41,893 bases of DNA from Desulfobulbus sp. (GCA_028684915.1 JAQUEZ010000035.1:1-41893); one strand, 5' to 3'; positions 1 through 8,700 are shown, counted from the first letter of the stretch. Notes: generated by a model from the sequence alone, not told the origin. Made by a program: numbers and translations.

Positions 1-66
1 CACCCCACCGCCTGATTCAATCCCTCGGCACCAAAAAGCTCTTTTCTATAGAGGACCACCGGGCTT

Positions 67-129
67 GTCCAACAAACGGTTCAGATTTTGGTTCGCTGCG
101 CTCTCAAAATCTAACCTTATTCGTTAGCG
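67..129 (-). mobile_element. attC-like integron recombination site
   Basis: A 63-bp imperfect palindrome. Read on the minus strand it ends in GTTGGAC (67-73), which fits the integron core site GTTRRRY, and it begins with CGCTAAC (123-129), an imperfect RYYYAAC. The inner stem is AGATTTTG (83-90) with CAAAATCT (105-112), flanked by GGTT (78-81) and AACC (113-116). C82 is left unpaired, like the extrahelical bases of attC sites. It lies directly downstream of the minus-strand gene ending at 144, the gene-then-attC order of an integron cassette. No integrase is in the window. It could instead be a simple hairpin terminator. Confidence 0.5.
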
Positions 130-143
130 AAAATATATTTATT

Positions 144-479
144 TTAAGTAGATACTTTGTTTTTGCTGTTATCTTCTAAAGCATTTACTACTTCATTTGC
201 CAAATTAAAATCATGCTCATTTTCTAATTGCCAATTTTTTGCTTCAAAACAATCGTGAGCTTTTTGCAAAAATTCTTTTGATTCTTCAACTTGGCCTAAA
301 TGAAAAAGTGAGAGGCCATAGTATGAACAAAGCATTTCGTTATGAAATTTTGGATTTTTGAAGCACTTATCAAGTCGATGAATTGCGGCTTGATATTTAT
401 TTTCTTTATACAGCATTCCCCCTTTCAATAAATTATTGAAAGTTGGCCAGAAGGTTAAAATTCTTAGAATTCTATTCAT
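144..479 (-). CDS. small TPR-like hypothetical protein, possible integron cassette gene
   Basis: A 111-residue soluble protein with no signal peptide. Residues about 23-80 read as helical-hairpin repeats of TPR type: LYKENKYQAAIHRLDKCF is followed by a second hairpin around YYGLSLFHLGQVEESKEFL. TPR folds mediate protein-protein contacts, and no catalytic motif is visible. The gene is clearly more AT-rich than the rest of the window, which suggests foreign origin. Its stop codon lies 15 bases from the attC-like site at 67-129, in the orientation expected for a cassette. The ATG at 479 is the first start in frame. Function is unknown. Confidence 0.6.
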   Translation of the reverse strand: MNRILRILTFWPTFNNLLKGGMLYKENKYQAAIHRLDKCFKNPKFHNEMLCSYYGLSLFHLGQVEESKEFLQKAHDCFEAKNWQLENEHDFNLANEVVNALEDNSKNKVST

Positions 480-860
480 TCTTTATATTTTCGATCGCTA
501 ACAGTATTAATAGGACAATTTATGGAATGATTATAGGTTGGGTAATCCGGAGCCAACCACCCATTAAAACAACTAATCTCTTTCCAGCTCAGGCAATATG
601 ACAAAGTCGAAAGACAAACTGCCACACACCTCAGCTCACCTCATCCAACCAAGCCCCCAGGCAGTGATTCGCCAGAGAGAACAATACGTTGTCTACCACC
701 TTGCCTATCTGTTGACAACGCGAAAATTGCCGCTAAATCAATAGGTAAATCTACCCAACACCGCTCACCGACACCACAGCCCCCTCTTTCCATCCCTTCC
801 TCCCCATCCCGGCATAGCCCCTGCAAGGCTGTAGCAAGAATCAACAAAACTGCGGCATCG
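480..860. other. intergenic region without a convincing gene
   Basis: This stretch separates the AT-rich left edge from the GC-richer signalling operon. Open frames on the minus strand (for example 641-871) have no ribosome-binding site, low-complexity translations and no recognisable domain. GTTAGCG near 494-500 on the minus strand resembles half of an integron core site but has no folded partner. Nothing else is supported here. Confidence 0.5.
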
Positions 861-880
861 ATACCACACAAATGTGGTAT
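861..880. promoter_or_regulatory. palindromic operator, candidate response-regulator site 1
   Basis: A perfect inverted repeat, ATACCACA-CAAA-TGTGGTAT, about 80 bp upstream of the histidine kinase gene. Its core (863-878) has the form RCCACR-N4-YGTGGY, which recurs at 5605-5620, 13232-13247 and 13262-13277 upstream of two sigma-54 promoters. A weak GG-N10-GC element (TGG at 875-877, GC at 888-889) overlaps its right arm and could be a poor sigma-54 promoter. The position suggests autoregulation of the kinase/regulator operon. This is inferred from recurrence only. Confidence 0.6.
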
Positions 881-960
881 TTATGTGGCGGAACATGATT
901 CAATGCAGCATAACCGTAGCAGAGACCCCTTGTGCCATTTCGGTATGGAGTGAGTAGAAC

Positions 961-2988
961 ATGGATAAAGAAGCCAAACGAATAGCGCTTTACGTCCAGC
1001 GCTACAAACTGCTGCGGGAGATCGGTGAGCTGCAGGTCGAGCCAATGGCCGACGAGCCCGCCTTTCTCACCCGCTGCTGCAGCCTGTTGCTTCAGGATCC
1101 GGAATACTGCATGATCTGGGTCGGACGCGAAGAGGGAAAGGGCAAAATTTCACCCGTGACCACCGTGGTCCAGGATGGGTTGCCGGTGCAACAGTGTCGG
1201 GATTTGGTCCAACAGTTGGTCAGCGAGGACTCGATTACCCTGACTGCGGCCAGGGCCCTGACCACCTCCATGCCGGTCACCACCGAACTCAAACCCCGCC
1301 AGGGAACCAACCTTCCCCCACTGGCCATCCTAACCACGCTCACCGGCAGCCGCTCCTGCGGTTCCTGGCCCCTAGTCCATGACCAGGAAAAATACGGGGT
1401 GCTGACCATCCACTCTATCCGCGAAAACGGTTTCACCGGCATCGAGCTCGACTTCATCGCCAATGTGGTGGCCACCATTTCCCGCGCCCTTTACCTGCGT
1501 CACACCTCACGCCATCTGCGTATGGAGCAGGACTTCAATTGCGAGATCGTGCAGACGGTGCAGGCGCTGTTGGTCTCGCTTTCCCACTGCGGCGAGATCC
1601 TCTCCTTCAATCCCACAGCCGAGGCGGTCACCGGCTACAGCCAAGCCGAGGCCAAGGGAAAATTCTGGGTCGATGTGCTCATCAGCCCGGAGAAACGCGC
1701 CAAAAGCCAGAACCAATTTTCGCGGGTGCTCAAGGGCGGCCAGACAGAGATGAATTTCCAGGCCGAACTCGAGACCCGTGGCGGCGCCAAACGGATCATC
1801 GAGTGGCACGGATCGGTGCGGCCGGATATCGAGCAGGGCCGGGTCGGCCTGGTGCTTTTTGGTATCGACATCACCGGCAAGATGGCTGCAGACCAGGCCC
1901 TTAATCACGCTCTAGCCAAATGGGAAAACATCTTTGCATCGGTTATGGACCCGGCCCTGATTGTATCCGAGCAGGGGACCATTATCGATGTCAACCCGGC
2001 TGCTGTCCTGGCTGCGCGCAGGCCGCGCGAGGAGATTATCGGCCACGGTGTGTGCGAAATCCTCCACGGCGGCAGACGGCCAGGGGCGATCTGTCCTTTG
2101 GAGGTGCTCCTGGACCAGAAAAAGAGCCGTATCTTCGAAACCGAACTGCGCGGCTTGCGCGGCAATTACCTCCTCACGGTCAGCCCGCTCAAACAGAACG
2201 AGGGCAATTACGGGGCCGCACTGCTGCTGGCCCGCGATCTCACCGAGGAGCAGCAGATGAAGGCCGAGGCGGCGCGGGCGGCGCAACTGGCCTCGGTGGG
2301 CGAGCTGGCCGCTGGCGTGGCCCATGAAATCAATAATCCGATCAACGGTATCATTAACTATGCTCAGATTTTGATCGATTCCAACCAGATCACCGAAAAC
2401 AGCCACTTCCTCCACAATATCATCAAGGAGGGGCGCCGCATCGCCGGGATCACCAAAAACCTGCTCGATTTTTCGCGAAAAGGCGAGGAATCACCAGAGC
2501 AGGTCTATCTGCCGGATTTGATGCGGCGCTGCATTGAGCTGATCCAGCACCAGTATCTGATCAACGGTATCGCTATCTCCGAGCAGTACGCCAAGGATCT
2601 GCCGCCGGTGCATTGCAATCCACAACAGCTGCAGCAGGTTTTTCTCAATATTTTCAGCAATGCCCGCTACGCGCTCAACGAACGCTACCCCACCTTGCAT
2701 GTGGACAAGCGCATCACCATTGAGGCCAGCCCCAAAGAGCGCGACGGCAAACCCTTTGCCCGCATCGCCATCACCGATTTCGGCACCGGCATTGAACACG
2801 ACCTGATGGATCGGCTGATGGATCCCTTTTTCTCCACCAAGTCCAAGGGAGAGGGAACGGGCCTTGGGTTGAGCATCAGCCACAGCCTGATTCGTGAAAA
2901 CAAAGGCAGCCTGCGCATCAAAAGCGAATGGGGCAAATGGACCACAGTTATTATTGATCTGCCGACAGCAGAAAGGAGCGCGTCGTAA
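961..2988 (+). CDS. cytosolic GAF/PAS sensor histidine kinase
   Basis: A 675-residue kinase of the NtrB/AtoS style without membrane segments. An N-terminal GAF-like region (about 30-180) is followed by two PAS domains (about 190-310 and 320-430). The second carries a cysteine pair, C365 and C378 in a C-x12-CPL arrangement, seen in many deltaproteobacterial PAS domains and possibly metal- or redox-related. The dimerisation domain contains GVAHEINNPINGIINYAQ with phosphoacceptor H455. The ATPase domain keeps the N box (NIFSNARYAL), the DFGTGI G1 box and GTGLGLSIS. Its stop abuts the next ATG with no gap, and the operon continues into a sigma-54 response regulator, the expected phosphotransfer partner. 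The signal is unknown; the cysteine pair and the downstream cytochrome genes make a redox cue plausible. Confidence 0.9.
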   Translation: MDKEAKRIALYVQRYKLLREIGELQVEPMADEPAFLTRCCSLLLQDPEYCMIWVGREEGKGKISPVTTVVQDGLPVQQCRDLVQQLVSEDSITLTAARALTTSMPVTTELKPRQGTNLPPLAILTTLTGSRSCGSWPLVHDQEKYGVLTIHSIRENGFTGIELDFIANVVATISRALYLRHTSRHLRMEQDFNCEIVQTVQALLVSLSHCGEILSFNPTAEAVTGYSQAEAKGKFWVDVLISPEKRAKSQNQFSRVLKGGQTEMNFQAELETRGGAKRIIEWHGSVRPDIEQGRVGLVLFGIDITGKMAADQALNHALAKWENIFASVMDPALIVSEQGTIIDVNPAAVLAARRPREEIIGHGVCEILHGGRRPGAICPLEVLLDQKKSRIFETELRGLRGNYLLTVSPLKQNEGNYGAALLLARDLTEEQQMKAEAARAAQLASVGELAAGVAHEINNPINGIINYAQILIDSNQITENSHFLHNIIKEGRRIAGITKNLLDFSRKGEESPEQVYLPDLMRRCIELIQHQYLINGIAISEQYAKDLPPVHCNPQQLQQVFLNIFSNARYALNERYPTLHVDKRITIEASPKERDGKPFARIAITDFGTGIEHDLMDRLMDPFFSTKSKGEGTGLGLSISHSLIRENKGSLRIKSEWGKWTTVIIDLPTAERSAS

Positions 2989-3777
2989 ATGCCTGAACAA
3001 AATAAATTTATCGGCCAACTCGCCGTACTATTTATCGTCACCGCCATTCTCCTCTCGATGATGGATCGGCAGATGCTGATTGGCCCGGAGGATTTGGCCC
3101 AATGGCCCTTTGCAGTACTCTCCCTGGTGGTACTGGCTGGGCTTTTCGGGGTGGTGGCTTACCTAACTGCTGGCCGTATGCGCCAGTTAACCGAGGAGCA
3201 GGAAAAACTGAGTCAACAGCTGGCCGAGGCCAATCAGGAGCTGACCCAGACCAAAAATGATTTGGAAGGACGGGTGGAACGACGCACCTTTGAGATTAGC
3301 GTAGCCAACGCCTCACTCAACCGCGAGATCGCCGAACGGATCCAGGCAGAGACAGAAACCAAACGGATCAAACGGCAGATGGAGCTGATCCTTGAGTCTG
3401 CCGGCGAGGGCATTTTCGGCCTGGATGCAGAGGGGAACGTCACCTTCGTCAACAAGGCGGCCTCACAGATGCTCGGTTGGGAATCCGACGATCTTGTCGG
3501 CCAGGCACATCATGCCATCATCCATCATACTCGGGCCGACGGCGCACCCTACCCGGTTGATGAGTGCCCGATCCACCAGGCCTACCGCGACGGCAAAATT
3601 CATTTCGGCGATGATGAGGTCTTCTGGAAACGTGATGGCGCAAGCTTCCGCGTCGAATACATCAGCACCCCGATACTTGAAAACCGGCGCCTGACCGGAG
3701 CAGTGGTCGTCTTCCGCGACCTGGCAGCCTTTGTCAAACCACTCACCCAAGACCTAGCCAAGGGAGGCGTAGCGTGA
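2989..3777 (+). CDS. membrane-anchored PAS protein without a kinase domain
   Basis: A 262-residue protein with two N-terminal membrane segments (about 7-25 and 39-60), then a long coiled coil (about 62-130) and one PAS domain (about 132-250). The PAS domain carries the motif HHTRADGAPYPVDECP, common in deltaproteobacterial PAS sensors. No histidine-kinase, GGDEF or methyl-acceptor domain follows; the protein ends just after the PAS fold. It starts immediately after the kinase stop (TAAATG) and overlaps the regulator start by four bases (GTGA), so the three genes are one translation-coupled unit. It probably delivers membrane or quinone-pool information to the soluble kinase by heteromeric contact; this is inference. 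Confidence 0.8.
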   Translation: MPEQNKFIGQLAVLFIVTAILLSMMDRQMLIGPEDLAQWPFAVLSLVVLAGLFGVVAYLTAGRMRQLTEEQEKLSQQLAEANQELTQTKNDLEGRVERRTFEISVANASLNREIAERIQAETETKRIKRQMELILESAGEGIFGLDAEGNVTFVNKAASQMLGWESDDLVGQAHHAIIHHTRADGAPYPVDECPIHQAYRDGKIHFGDDEVFWKRDGASFRVEYISTPILENRRLTGAVVVFRDLAAFVKPLTQDLAKGGVA

Positions 3778-5579
3778 ATACTCCGCAACAGGGAACCGCG
3801 ATCTTGGTGATCGACGACGAGGAAAGTCTGCGCAACACCTTTCAATTCTTCCTCCAGAACCAGGGGTACGGGCCGGTCCATACCGCCTCTTCTTTTGAGG
3901 AGGCCCTGCAGGCATTGGCCAAACAGAAGTACGATCTGATCATTAGCGACATTGTCCTTGGCGGCAATACCGGCATCGATATTCTCAAAAAGGTACGAGA
4001 AATGGGTCTATCCTGCCCCATGGTGATGATCACCGGCTACCCCACGGTGGAAACCGCAGCTGAGGCGGTACGCCTGGGTGCCTTTGATTACATTCCCAAA
4101 CCGGTGGACAAGGAGGCCCTGCTCAAGACCGCCCGTATTGCATTGCGCCAGTACCAGCTGGAACAAGGGCAGCGGCGGGCAGAGCAGGAACGGGAACGAT
4201 ACCGCGCCTTCCTTGAAGCCGTGTTCAAGAGCGTGACCGATGCTATTATCACCGTGGATCAAAACCTGGATATTCAGGAGGTCAATCCTGCGGCGCGACT
4301 GCTGCTCACCGAACTCCACCCCGGCCTGCTGGAGCAGGGATCGATCATCCCATTTTGCAGCCAGGAAGACTGCACCGCCCTGAAAAAGGAACTGCTGCGG
4401 GCGATCAAGACCGGCCAGGAGGGCAGCGCCCAGCTCTTTGAATGCCGCAGCAACGCCGAACAGCGCAAAAAGGTACTGAGCGCGGCGGTGGCCCCACTCA
4501 AGGATGGCGCTGGCGGGGCCGAAGGCGCAGTGATCGTCATTCGCGACCTGACCCTGCCCGAGAGCATCGGCACCGGACGGAGGCAGCAGTTCCACCGTTT
4601 TCTCGGTGGCAGCGACGCGATGCAGTCGGTCTACACCCTGATCGAGAATGTGGGCCGGGTTGATCTCACCGTGCTGATCACCGGCGAGTCGGGTACGGGC
4701 AAGGAACTCGCCGCCGAAGCCCTGCACCAGGAGAGCCACCGCAAGAACCGGGCGCTCGTCAAGGTGGACTGCACCGCCATCCCGGAATCACTTTTAGAGA
4801 GCGAGCTGTTCGGCCACCGCAAGGGGTCGTTCACCGGAGCAGATCGCGACCGCATGGGCCGTATTCTCCAGGCCGACGGCGGGACCCTGTTTCTGGACGA
4901 AATTGGCGATATCTCGCAGATGATGCAGCTGCGGCTCTTACGCTTCCTCCAAGAATCCACCTTCTATCCCGTGGGCCAGGACACCCCTCTGCAGGTCGAT
5001 GTACGGGTGTTGGCTGCAACCAATGTCGATCTGAAGGAGAAGGTGCGCAGTGGGGCCTTTCGCGAGGATCTTTATTTTCGCCTGCGGGTAATCGACGTCA
5101 TTCTACCGCCACTGCGTGAACGCGGCGAGGACGTGCTGGTGTTGATTAATCATTTTATCGACAAGATCGCACCCAAAGTAGGGAAGCGCATCGGTGGCAT
5201 CTCCGACCAGGCAAAACAGTTACTTTTGGCCTATCCGTGGCCGGGCAACGTACGCGAGCTTGAGCATGTGATTGAACGGGCCTGCGTGCTCTGCGACGGC
5301 ACCACCCTGTCTGCGGATCAACTGCCGTCGGAGATCAGAAGTTTTAGCCGCGAGCAGTTGATTGAGCAGGCCGCAGCCTTGCCCCAAACCGCTACCACAG
5401 CGGCCGGAACATTTTCCTTGCCGGAACAGGATCTCTCCCCGAGCGAGCGCATCCTCCAGGCCATGCGCAAATCAGGCGGCAACAAGGCCAAAGCGGCCCG
5501 GCTTCTTGGTATTGATCGCACAACCCTCTACCGTAAGATCCGCGAACTGCAGTTGGACCTCAGCCAACTCGACGCTTAG
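3774..5579 (+). CDS. sigma-54-dependent NtrC-type response regulator
   Basis: A 601-residue activator. The receiver domain (1-120) has D14, D15, phosphoacceptor D59, T87 and K109. A PAS domain (about 145-260) sits between receiver and AAA+ domain, an addition not present in classical NtrC. The AAA+ domain (about 277-510) has Walker A GESGTGKE near 304, a sigma-54 contact loop reading GSFTGA near 352 (usually GAFTGA) and the WPGNVREL motif. A Fis-type helix-turn-helix closes the protein (about 560-595, GGNKAKAARLLGIDRTTLYR). The GTG start overlaps the previous stop and has an AGGGAGG ribosome site. Two strong sigma-54 promoters in the next 8 kb, each with an upstream palindrome, are its likely targets. 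Phosphorylation by the kinase encoded two genes upstream is expected. Confidence 0.93.
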   Translation: MNTPQQGTAILVIDDEESLRNTFQFFLQNQGYGPVHTASSFEEALQALAKQKYDLIISDIVLGGNTGIDILKKVREMGLSCPMVMITGYPTVETAAEAVRLGAFDYIPKPVDKEALLKTARIALRQYQLEQGQRRAEQERERYRAFLEAVFKSVTDAIITVDQNLDIQEVNPAARLLLTELHPGLLEQGSIIPFCSQEDCTALKKELLRAIKTGQEGSAQLFECRSNAEQRKKVLSAAVAPLKDGAGGAEGAVIVIRDLTLPESIGTGRRQQFHRFLGGSDAMQSVYTLIENVGRVDLTVLITGESGTGKELAAEALHQESHRKNRALVKVDCTAIPESLLESELFGHRKGSFTGADRDRMGRILQADGGTLFLDEIGDISQMMQLRLLRFLQESTFYPVGQDTPLQVDVRVLAATNVDLKEKVRSGAFREDLYFRLRVIDVILPPLRERGEDVLVLINHFIDKIAPKVGKRIGGISDQAKQLLLAYPWPGNVRELEHVIERACVLCDGTTLSADQLPSEIRSFSREQLIEQAAALPQTATTAAGTFSLPEQDLSPSERILQAMRKSGGNKAKAARLLGIDRTTLYRKIRELQLDLSQLDA

Positions 5580-5590
5580 CCCAGCCCCCT

Positions 5591-5639
5591 ACCACAGAAG
5601 CGTTGCCACAACACTGTGGCATTACAACGCTTCTGTGGT
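5591..5639. promoter_or_regulatory. nested inverted repeat, candidate enhancer for the sigma-54 promoter at 5760
   Basis: The outer arms ACCACAGAAGCGTTG (5591-5605) and CAACGCTTCTGTGGT (5625-5639) are perfectly complementary. Between them lies a second palindrome, GCCACA-ACAC-TGTGGC (5605-5620), of the same RCCACR-N4-YGTGGY form as sites near 870, 13240 and 13270. The inner palindrome is centred about 173 bp upstream of the start expected from the 5760 promoter, a typical enhancer distance for NtrC-type activators. It begins 12 bases after the regulator's stop codon, so its RNA could also act as a terminator hairpin, although no T-run follows. Confidence 0.7.
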
Positions 5640-5759
5640 ACCGACAGGAAACATCCGGCGCCCGAGGATGCCCCCACCGAGAAAAGATAACCCCTTTATT
5701 TCAGCCCATAATTAGCCAGATAACTCAACCGTCACCAATCGGCTCCAACAAGTTCGAGG

Positions 5760-5775
5760 TGGCACCTCCTATGCA
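5760..5775 (+). promoter_or_regulatory. sigma-54 promoter (-24/-12)
   Basis: TGGCACCTCCTATGCA matches the -24/-12 consensus TGGCAC-N5-TTGCW with correct GG-N10-GC spacing; one base differs in the -12 box. Transcription would start near 5786, giving a 43-base leader before the ATG at 5829. It would drive the transposase-like gene, ftsH and probably the cytochrome/ferredoxin/NrfD genes behind it. Confidence 0.85.
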
Positions 5776-5828
5776 AATGTCCGTAGCCAAGTGGATAGGT
5801 ATGTTGTTCAACCCCTTGGATAGGACGC

Positions 5829-6779
5829 ATGGAAAAGACCGAACACCAGCAACAACTCTCCATCCTGCAGACCTTTGAACGCCTCTTCCCCACCGAGGAA
5901 GACTGCATCGAATTTCTCTTCCCGTTGCGCTGGCCGCAGGGTTTCATCTGCCCCTTCTGTCGCACCCGTCATCCGCAGATGTCGACGCGGCGCTACCCGG
6001 TTTGCCCGCATTGCGGCAACCGCAGCTCACTCACCACCGGCACCCTGATGCACGGGGCCAAAAAACCTCTGCGCGACTGGCTGCTCACTATCTGGTGGTT
6101 CAGTGCCGCGCCCTTTGATGTCAGTGCCAAAGAACTACAACGCCTGCTGGGCCTCTCCTGCTATCAAACCGCATGGACCTGGTTGCAGAAGCTGCGCCTG
6201 GCCATGGGCCGGGCTGACAATGAACCCTGTAAGGGCGTGGTCGAGGTGATCTGCGACACCGTGGCTCCGGCCTACGAGCGCAAGGAACGGGCCCAGGTGC
6301 TGACCGCAGCAGAAATCGTCCTCTCCTTGAACATCACCGGCCGAATCCGCATGCGCCACATCGAGCGGCTCAACCATGAGACCTTGATGCTCTTTCTCAA
6401 GGATTCGTTGCAGCCGAATTCTACCCTGCTTACCGCAGACAAGCGCCTCCTGGAGCTGATCCCCGAGGCCGGACCATACAACGTGGCCCCGGCCCAACCC
6501 GCGCCTTCCGCCGCCCAACCCAGCCGGACCCAAGAACTCAACCGCAGCTTTGAAACCTGCCTTCATACCGTCCATCGCGGCGGGGTGACGGTGAAGCATC
6601 TCCAGCTCTATCTTGACGAGTTTTGCTTCCGTAACAACGCCTCGCTCCTGCCCGATCACCAGGCCGTATTCCGGGCGCTATTACACGGCGTGCTGGCGGA
6701 ATCGATCACCGACTACCGTAAGGTGGTCCAATCCGGTGCCGCCTCGCAAGGACGGCAGGCTAAGGGGGGGTTGGTATGA
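5829..6779 (+). CDS. domesticated IS1595-like transposase homologue
   Basis: A 316-residue protein whose first half matches IS1595-family transposases: a zinc ribbon with C41, C44, C59 and C62 and a following helical region with a TWLQKLR motif. The second half still resembles the ISXO2-type nuclease domain, with VEV at 138-140, LLTADK near 201, and HRGGVTVKHLQLYLDEFCFR at 249-268. Catalytic acidic positions appear lost: VEVDET became VEVICDT and TDGW became TADK, while the final glutamate (about 264) remains. No terminal inverted repeats or target duplications were seen, the gene lies behind a sigma-54 promoter, and its stop overlaps the ftsH start (ATGA). These features suggest a domesticated DNA-binding or scaffold protein, not an active insertion sequence. 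Its actual role is unknown. Confidence 0.75.
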   Translation: MEKTEHQQQLSILQTFERLFPTEEDCIEFLFPLRWPQGFICPFCRTRHPQMSTRRYPVCPHCGNRSSLTTGTLMHGAKKPLRDWLLTIWWFSAAPFDVSAKELQRLLGLSCYQTAWTWLQKLRLAMGRADNEPCKGVVEVICDTVAPAYERKERAQVLTAAEIVLSLNITGRIRMRHIERLNHETLMLFLKDSLQPNSTLLTADKRLLELIPEAGPYNVAPAQPAPSAAQPSRTQELNRSFETCLHTVHRGGVTVKHLQLYLDEFCFRNNASLLPDHQAVFRALLHGVLAESITDYRKVVQSGAASQGRQAKGGLV

Positions 6780-8602
6780 GAAACCCGGTGCAACTCGGCC
6801 TTTGGCTGCTGACCTTCACCGCAGTGGTGGTCTTTGGCTACAATGTCTACCTGCGGGAAAACACCCCGCCGGAACGATCCTACACCGAATTTTTAAGTGA
6901 TCTCAAACAGAGCAACATCAACGCTGTCCACTTTCATGGTCAGATGTTGACCGGGACGGACAGTGCCGGACGTCCATTCGGTACCTTTGTCCCGGACGTA
7001 GCCGCCATTACCCCGCTCCTTGTTGAGCAGAAGGTGACCATCACCGGCGAGGCCGTCCTACCCTCGGAAAATTCGGAAATTTTCAAGACCTTGCTTCCCC
7101 TGGTGCTGATCTTCGGTGGCTGGCTGATCTTCAGCAAAAAATCGCTCAAATCCGAATTTGCTTCCGCTGGCAAGGGCTCACGCTTCACCCCGATCAAGGG
7201 TGAGCGGATCACCTTTGCTGATGTCGCCGGTATTACCGAGGCCAAAGAGGAATTGCAGGAGATTGTCGAATTTCTCAAAACCCCGGAGAAGTTCAGCCGC
7301 CTTGGCGGGCGCATTCCCAAGGGCGTGCTCCTCCAGGGATCACCGGGAACCGGCAAGACCTTACTTGCCAAAGCCATTGCCGGTGAGGCCTCGGTGGCCT
7401 TCTTTTCCATAGGCGGCTCCGACTTTGTCGAAATGTTTGCCGGAGTCGGCGCCTCCAGGGTACGCGAACTCTTTGCCGAGGCCAAAAAAAGCACCCCCTG
7501 CCTGATCTTCATCGATGAGATCGATGCCATTGGCGGTCGCCGTTCTGGCGGTCAGTCCGGCGGATCCAGCGACGAGCGCGAACAGACCCTCAACGCCCTT
7601 CTGGTGGAAATGGACGGCTTCGGCACCGAGGACACGGTCATCATGATCGCGGCCACTAACCGTCCAGACATCCTCGACCCGGCCCTGCTCCGCCCAGGCC
7701 GTTTTGATCGCCGCATCACCCTCTCCCTGCCCGACGTCAAGGGCCGGTTGAAGATCCTCGAAGTCCATACAAGCAAGACCGTCACCCTGCCGGGACTCGA
7801 TCTCGAGGTCATCGCCCGCTCCATTCCCGGATTCAGCGGCGCCGAGATCGCCAATCTGGTCAACGAAGCCGCGCTCAATGCTGCCCGCCACAACAAGGAA
7901 ACGGTGGACATGGACGACTTTGAGGAAGCCAAGGACCGGATCGTCATGGGGCTGGAACGACGCTCGATCGTGGTCAGCGAGCAAGACCGCCGCGTCACCG
8001 CCTACCACGAGGCCGGGCACGCGATTGTCGGCCTGATGCTGACGGAAACCGATCCCCTGCACAAAATCACCATCATTCCCCGCGGCCGGGCCATGGGCCT
8101 AACCCAGCAGGTTCCGCTTGATGATCGCATGACCTATTCCCGCGAATATCTCCTCAACCGGATTGCAATTCTCATGGGCGGACGCGCGGCCGAGGATGCG
8201 GTGTTCGGACGCATGACCACCGGTGCCAGCAACGACATCGACCACGCCACTGAAATCGCCACCCGCCTGGTCTGCGAGTGGGGAATGAGCGACACCATCG
8301 GCCCGATCGCCTACCGTCGCGCCGGTGAAGGGTTCCTCGGCGAGGGCGGCCAGACCAAAGCCCACAGCGAGATGATTGCCCAAAGCATCGATACCGAAAT
8401 CAAACAGCTCATCCAGGGCTGTTATACCCAGTCGCTTGAACTGTTGAGGAAGCACAACCGGTTTCTCCATAAATTTGCCGAGGCCCTGCTCCTCTACGAG
8501 ACTATGGATGCCGCGCAAGTAGACATTGTCTACCGCAGTTACCTCAAAGAACGCGAACTTGAACGCTTATTAACGGAAAACGGAGGGAAGGATGAAAAAT
8601 GA
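6776..8602 (+). CDS. ftsH: FtsH-type membrane ATP-dependent zinc metalloprotease
   Basis: A 608-residue AAA+ protease of the inner membrane. An N-terminal membrane helix (about 7-23) is followed by a short extracytoplasmic FtsH domain (about 25-100), a second membrane helix (about 102-120) and the AAA+ domain. Walker A reads GSPGTGKT (188-195; usually GPPGTGKT), the pore loop is FVEMF near 217-221, and Walker B is LIFIDEID. The peptidase has HEAGH at 411-415 and the third zinc ligand in [10 protein letters not shown] (D487). All catalytic residues are present. FtsH degrades unassembled or damaged membrane proteins and some regulators. Translational coupling to the transposase-like gene and position ahead of cytochrome/NrfD genes suggest a dedicated, induced paralogue for quality control of this complex and not necessarily the housekeeping copy. 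Confidence 0.93.
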   Translation: MRNPVQLGLWLLTFTAVVVFGYNVYLRENTPPERSYTEFLSDLKQSNINAVHFHGQMLTGTDSAGRPFGTFVPDVAAITPLLVEQKVTITGEAVLPSENSEIFKTLLPLVLIFGGWLIFSKKSLKSEFASAGKGSRFTPIKGERITFADVAGITEAKEELQEIVEFLKTPEKFSRLGGRIPKGVLLQGSPGTGKTLLAKAIAGEASVAFFSIGGSDFVEMFAGVGASRVRELFAEAKKSTPCLIFIDEIDAIGGRRSGGQSGGSSDEREQTLNALLVEMDGFGTEDTVIMIAATNRPDILDPALLRPGRFDRRITLSLPDVKGRLKILEVHTSKTVTLPGLDLEVIARSIPGFSGAEIANLVNEAALNAARHNKETVDMDDFEEAKDRIVMGLERRSIVVSEQDRRVTAYHEAGHAIVGLMLTETDPLHKITIIPRGRAMGLTQQVPLDDRMTYSREYLLNRIAILMGGRAAEDAVFGRMTTGASNDIDHATEIATRLVCEWGMSDTIGPIAYRRAGEGFLGEGGQTKAHSEMIAQSIDTEIKQLIQGCYTQSLELLRKHNRFLHKFAEALLLYETMDAAQVDIVYRSYLKERELERLLTENGGKDEK

Positions 8603-8654
8603 GGCATTCGGAAAAATCCAAAAAACGAACGATATCGGCTCGTAAACAAAGCGA

Positions 8655-8700
8655 CTTACGAAGCACGGAACGTCGTCGATGTGGCTTTTTACGAGAACGA
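8655..8700 (+). repeat. dispersed intergenic repeat, copy 1
   Basis: Contains GCACGGAACGTCGT, six variable bases, then GGCTTTTTACGAGAACGA. The same arrangement occurs at 17702-17748 and 18391-18436, and in decayed form at 11504-11550. It lies between ftsH and the cytochrome gene. Confidence 0.65.

Noticed and set aside
641..871. Minus-strand open frame upstream of the kinase
   Set aside because: No ribosome site, no domain, odd composition, and it runs into the palindromic regulatory region.
5829..6779. Active insertion sequence
   Set aside because: Catalytic residues appear missing, no terminal inverted repeats or target duplications were found, and the gene is embedded in an operon with a sigma-54 promoter.
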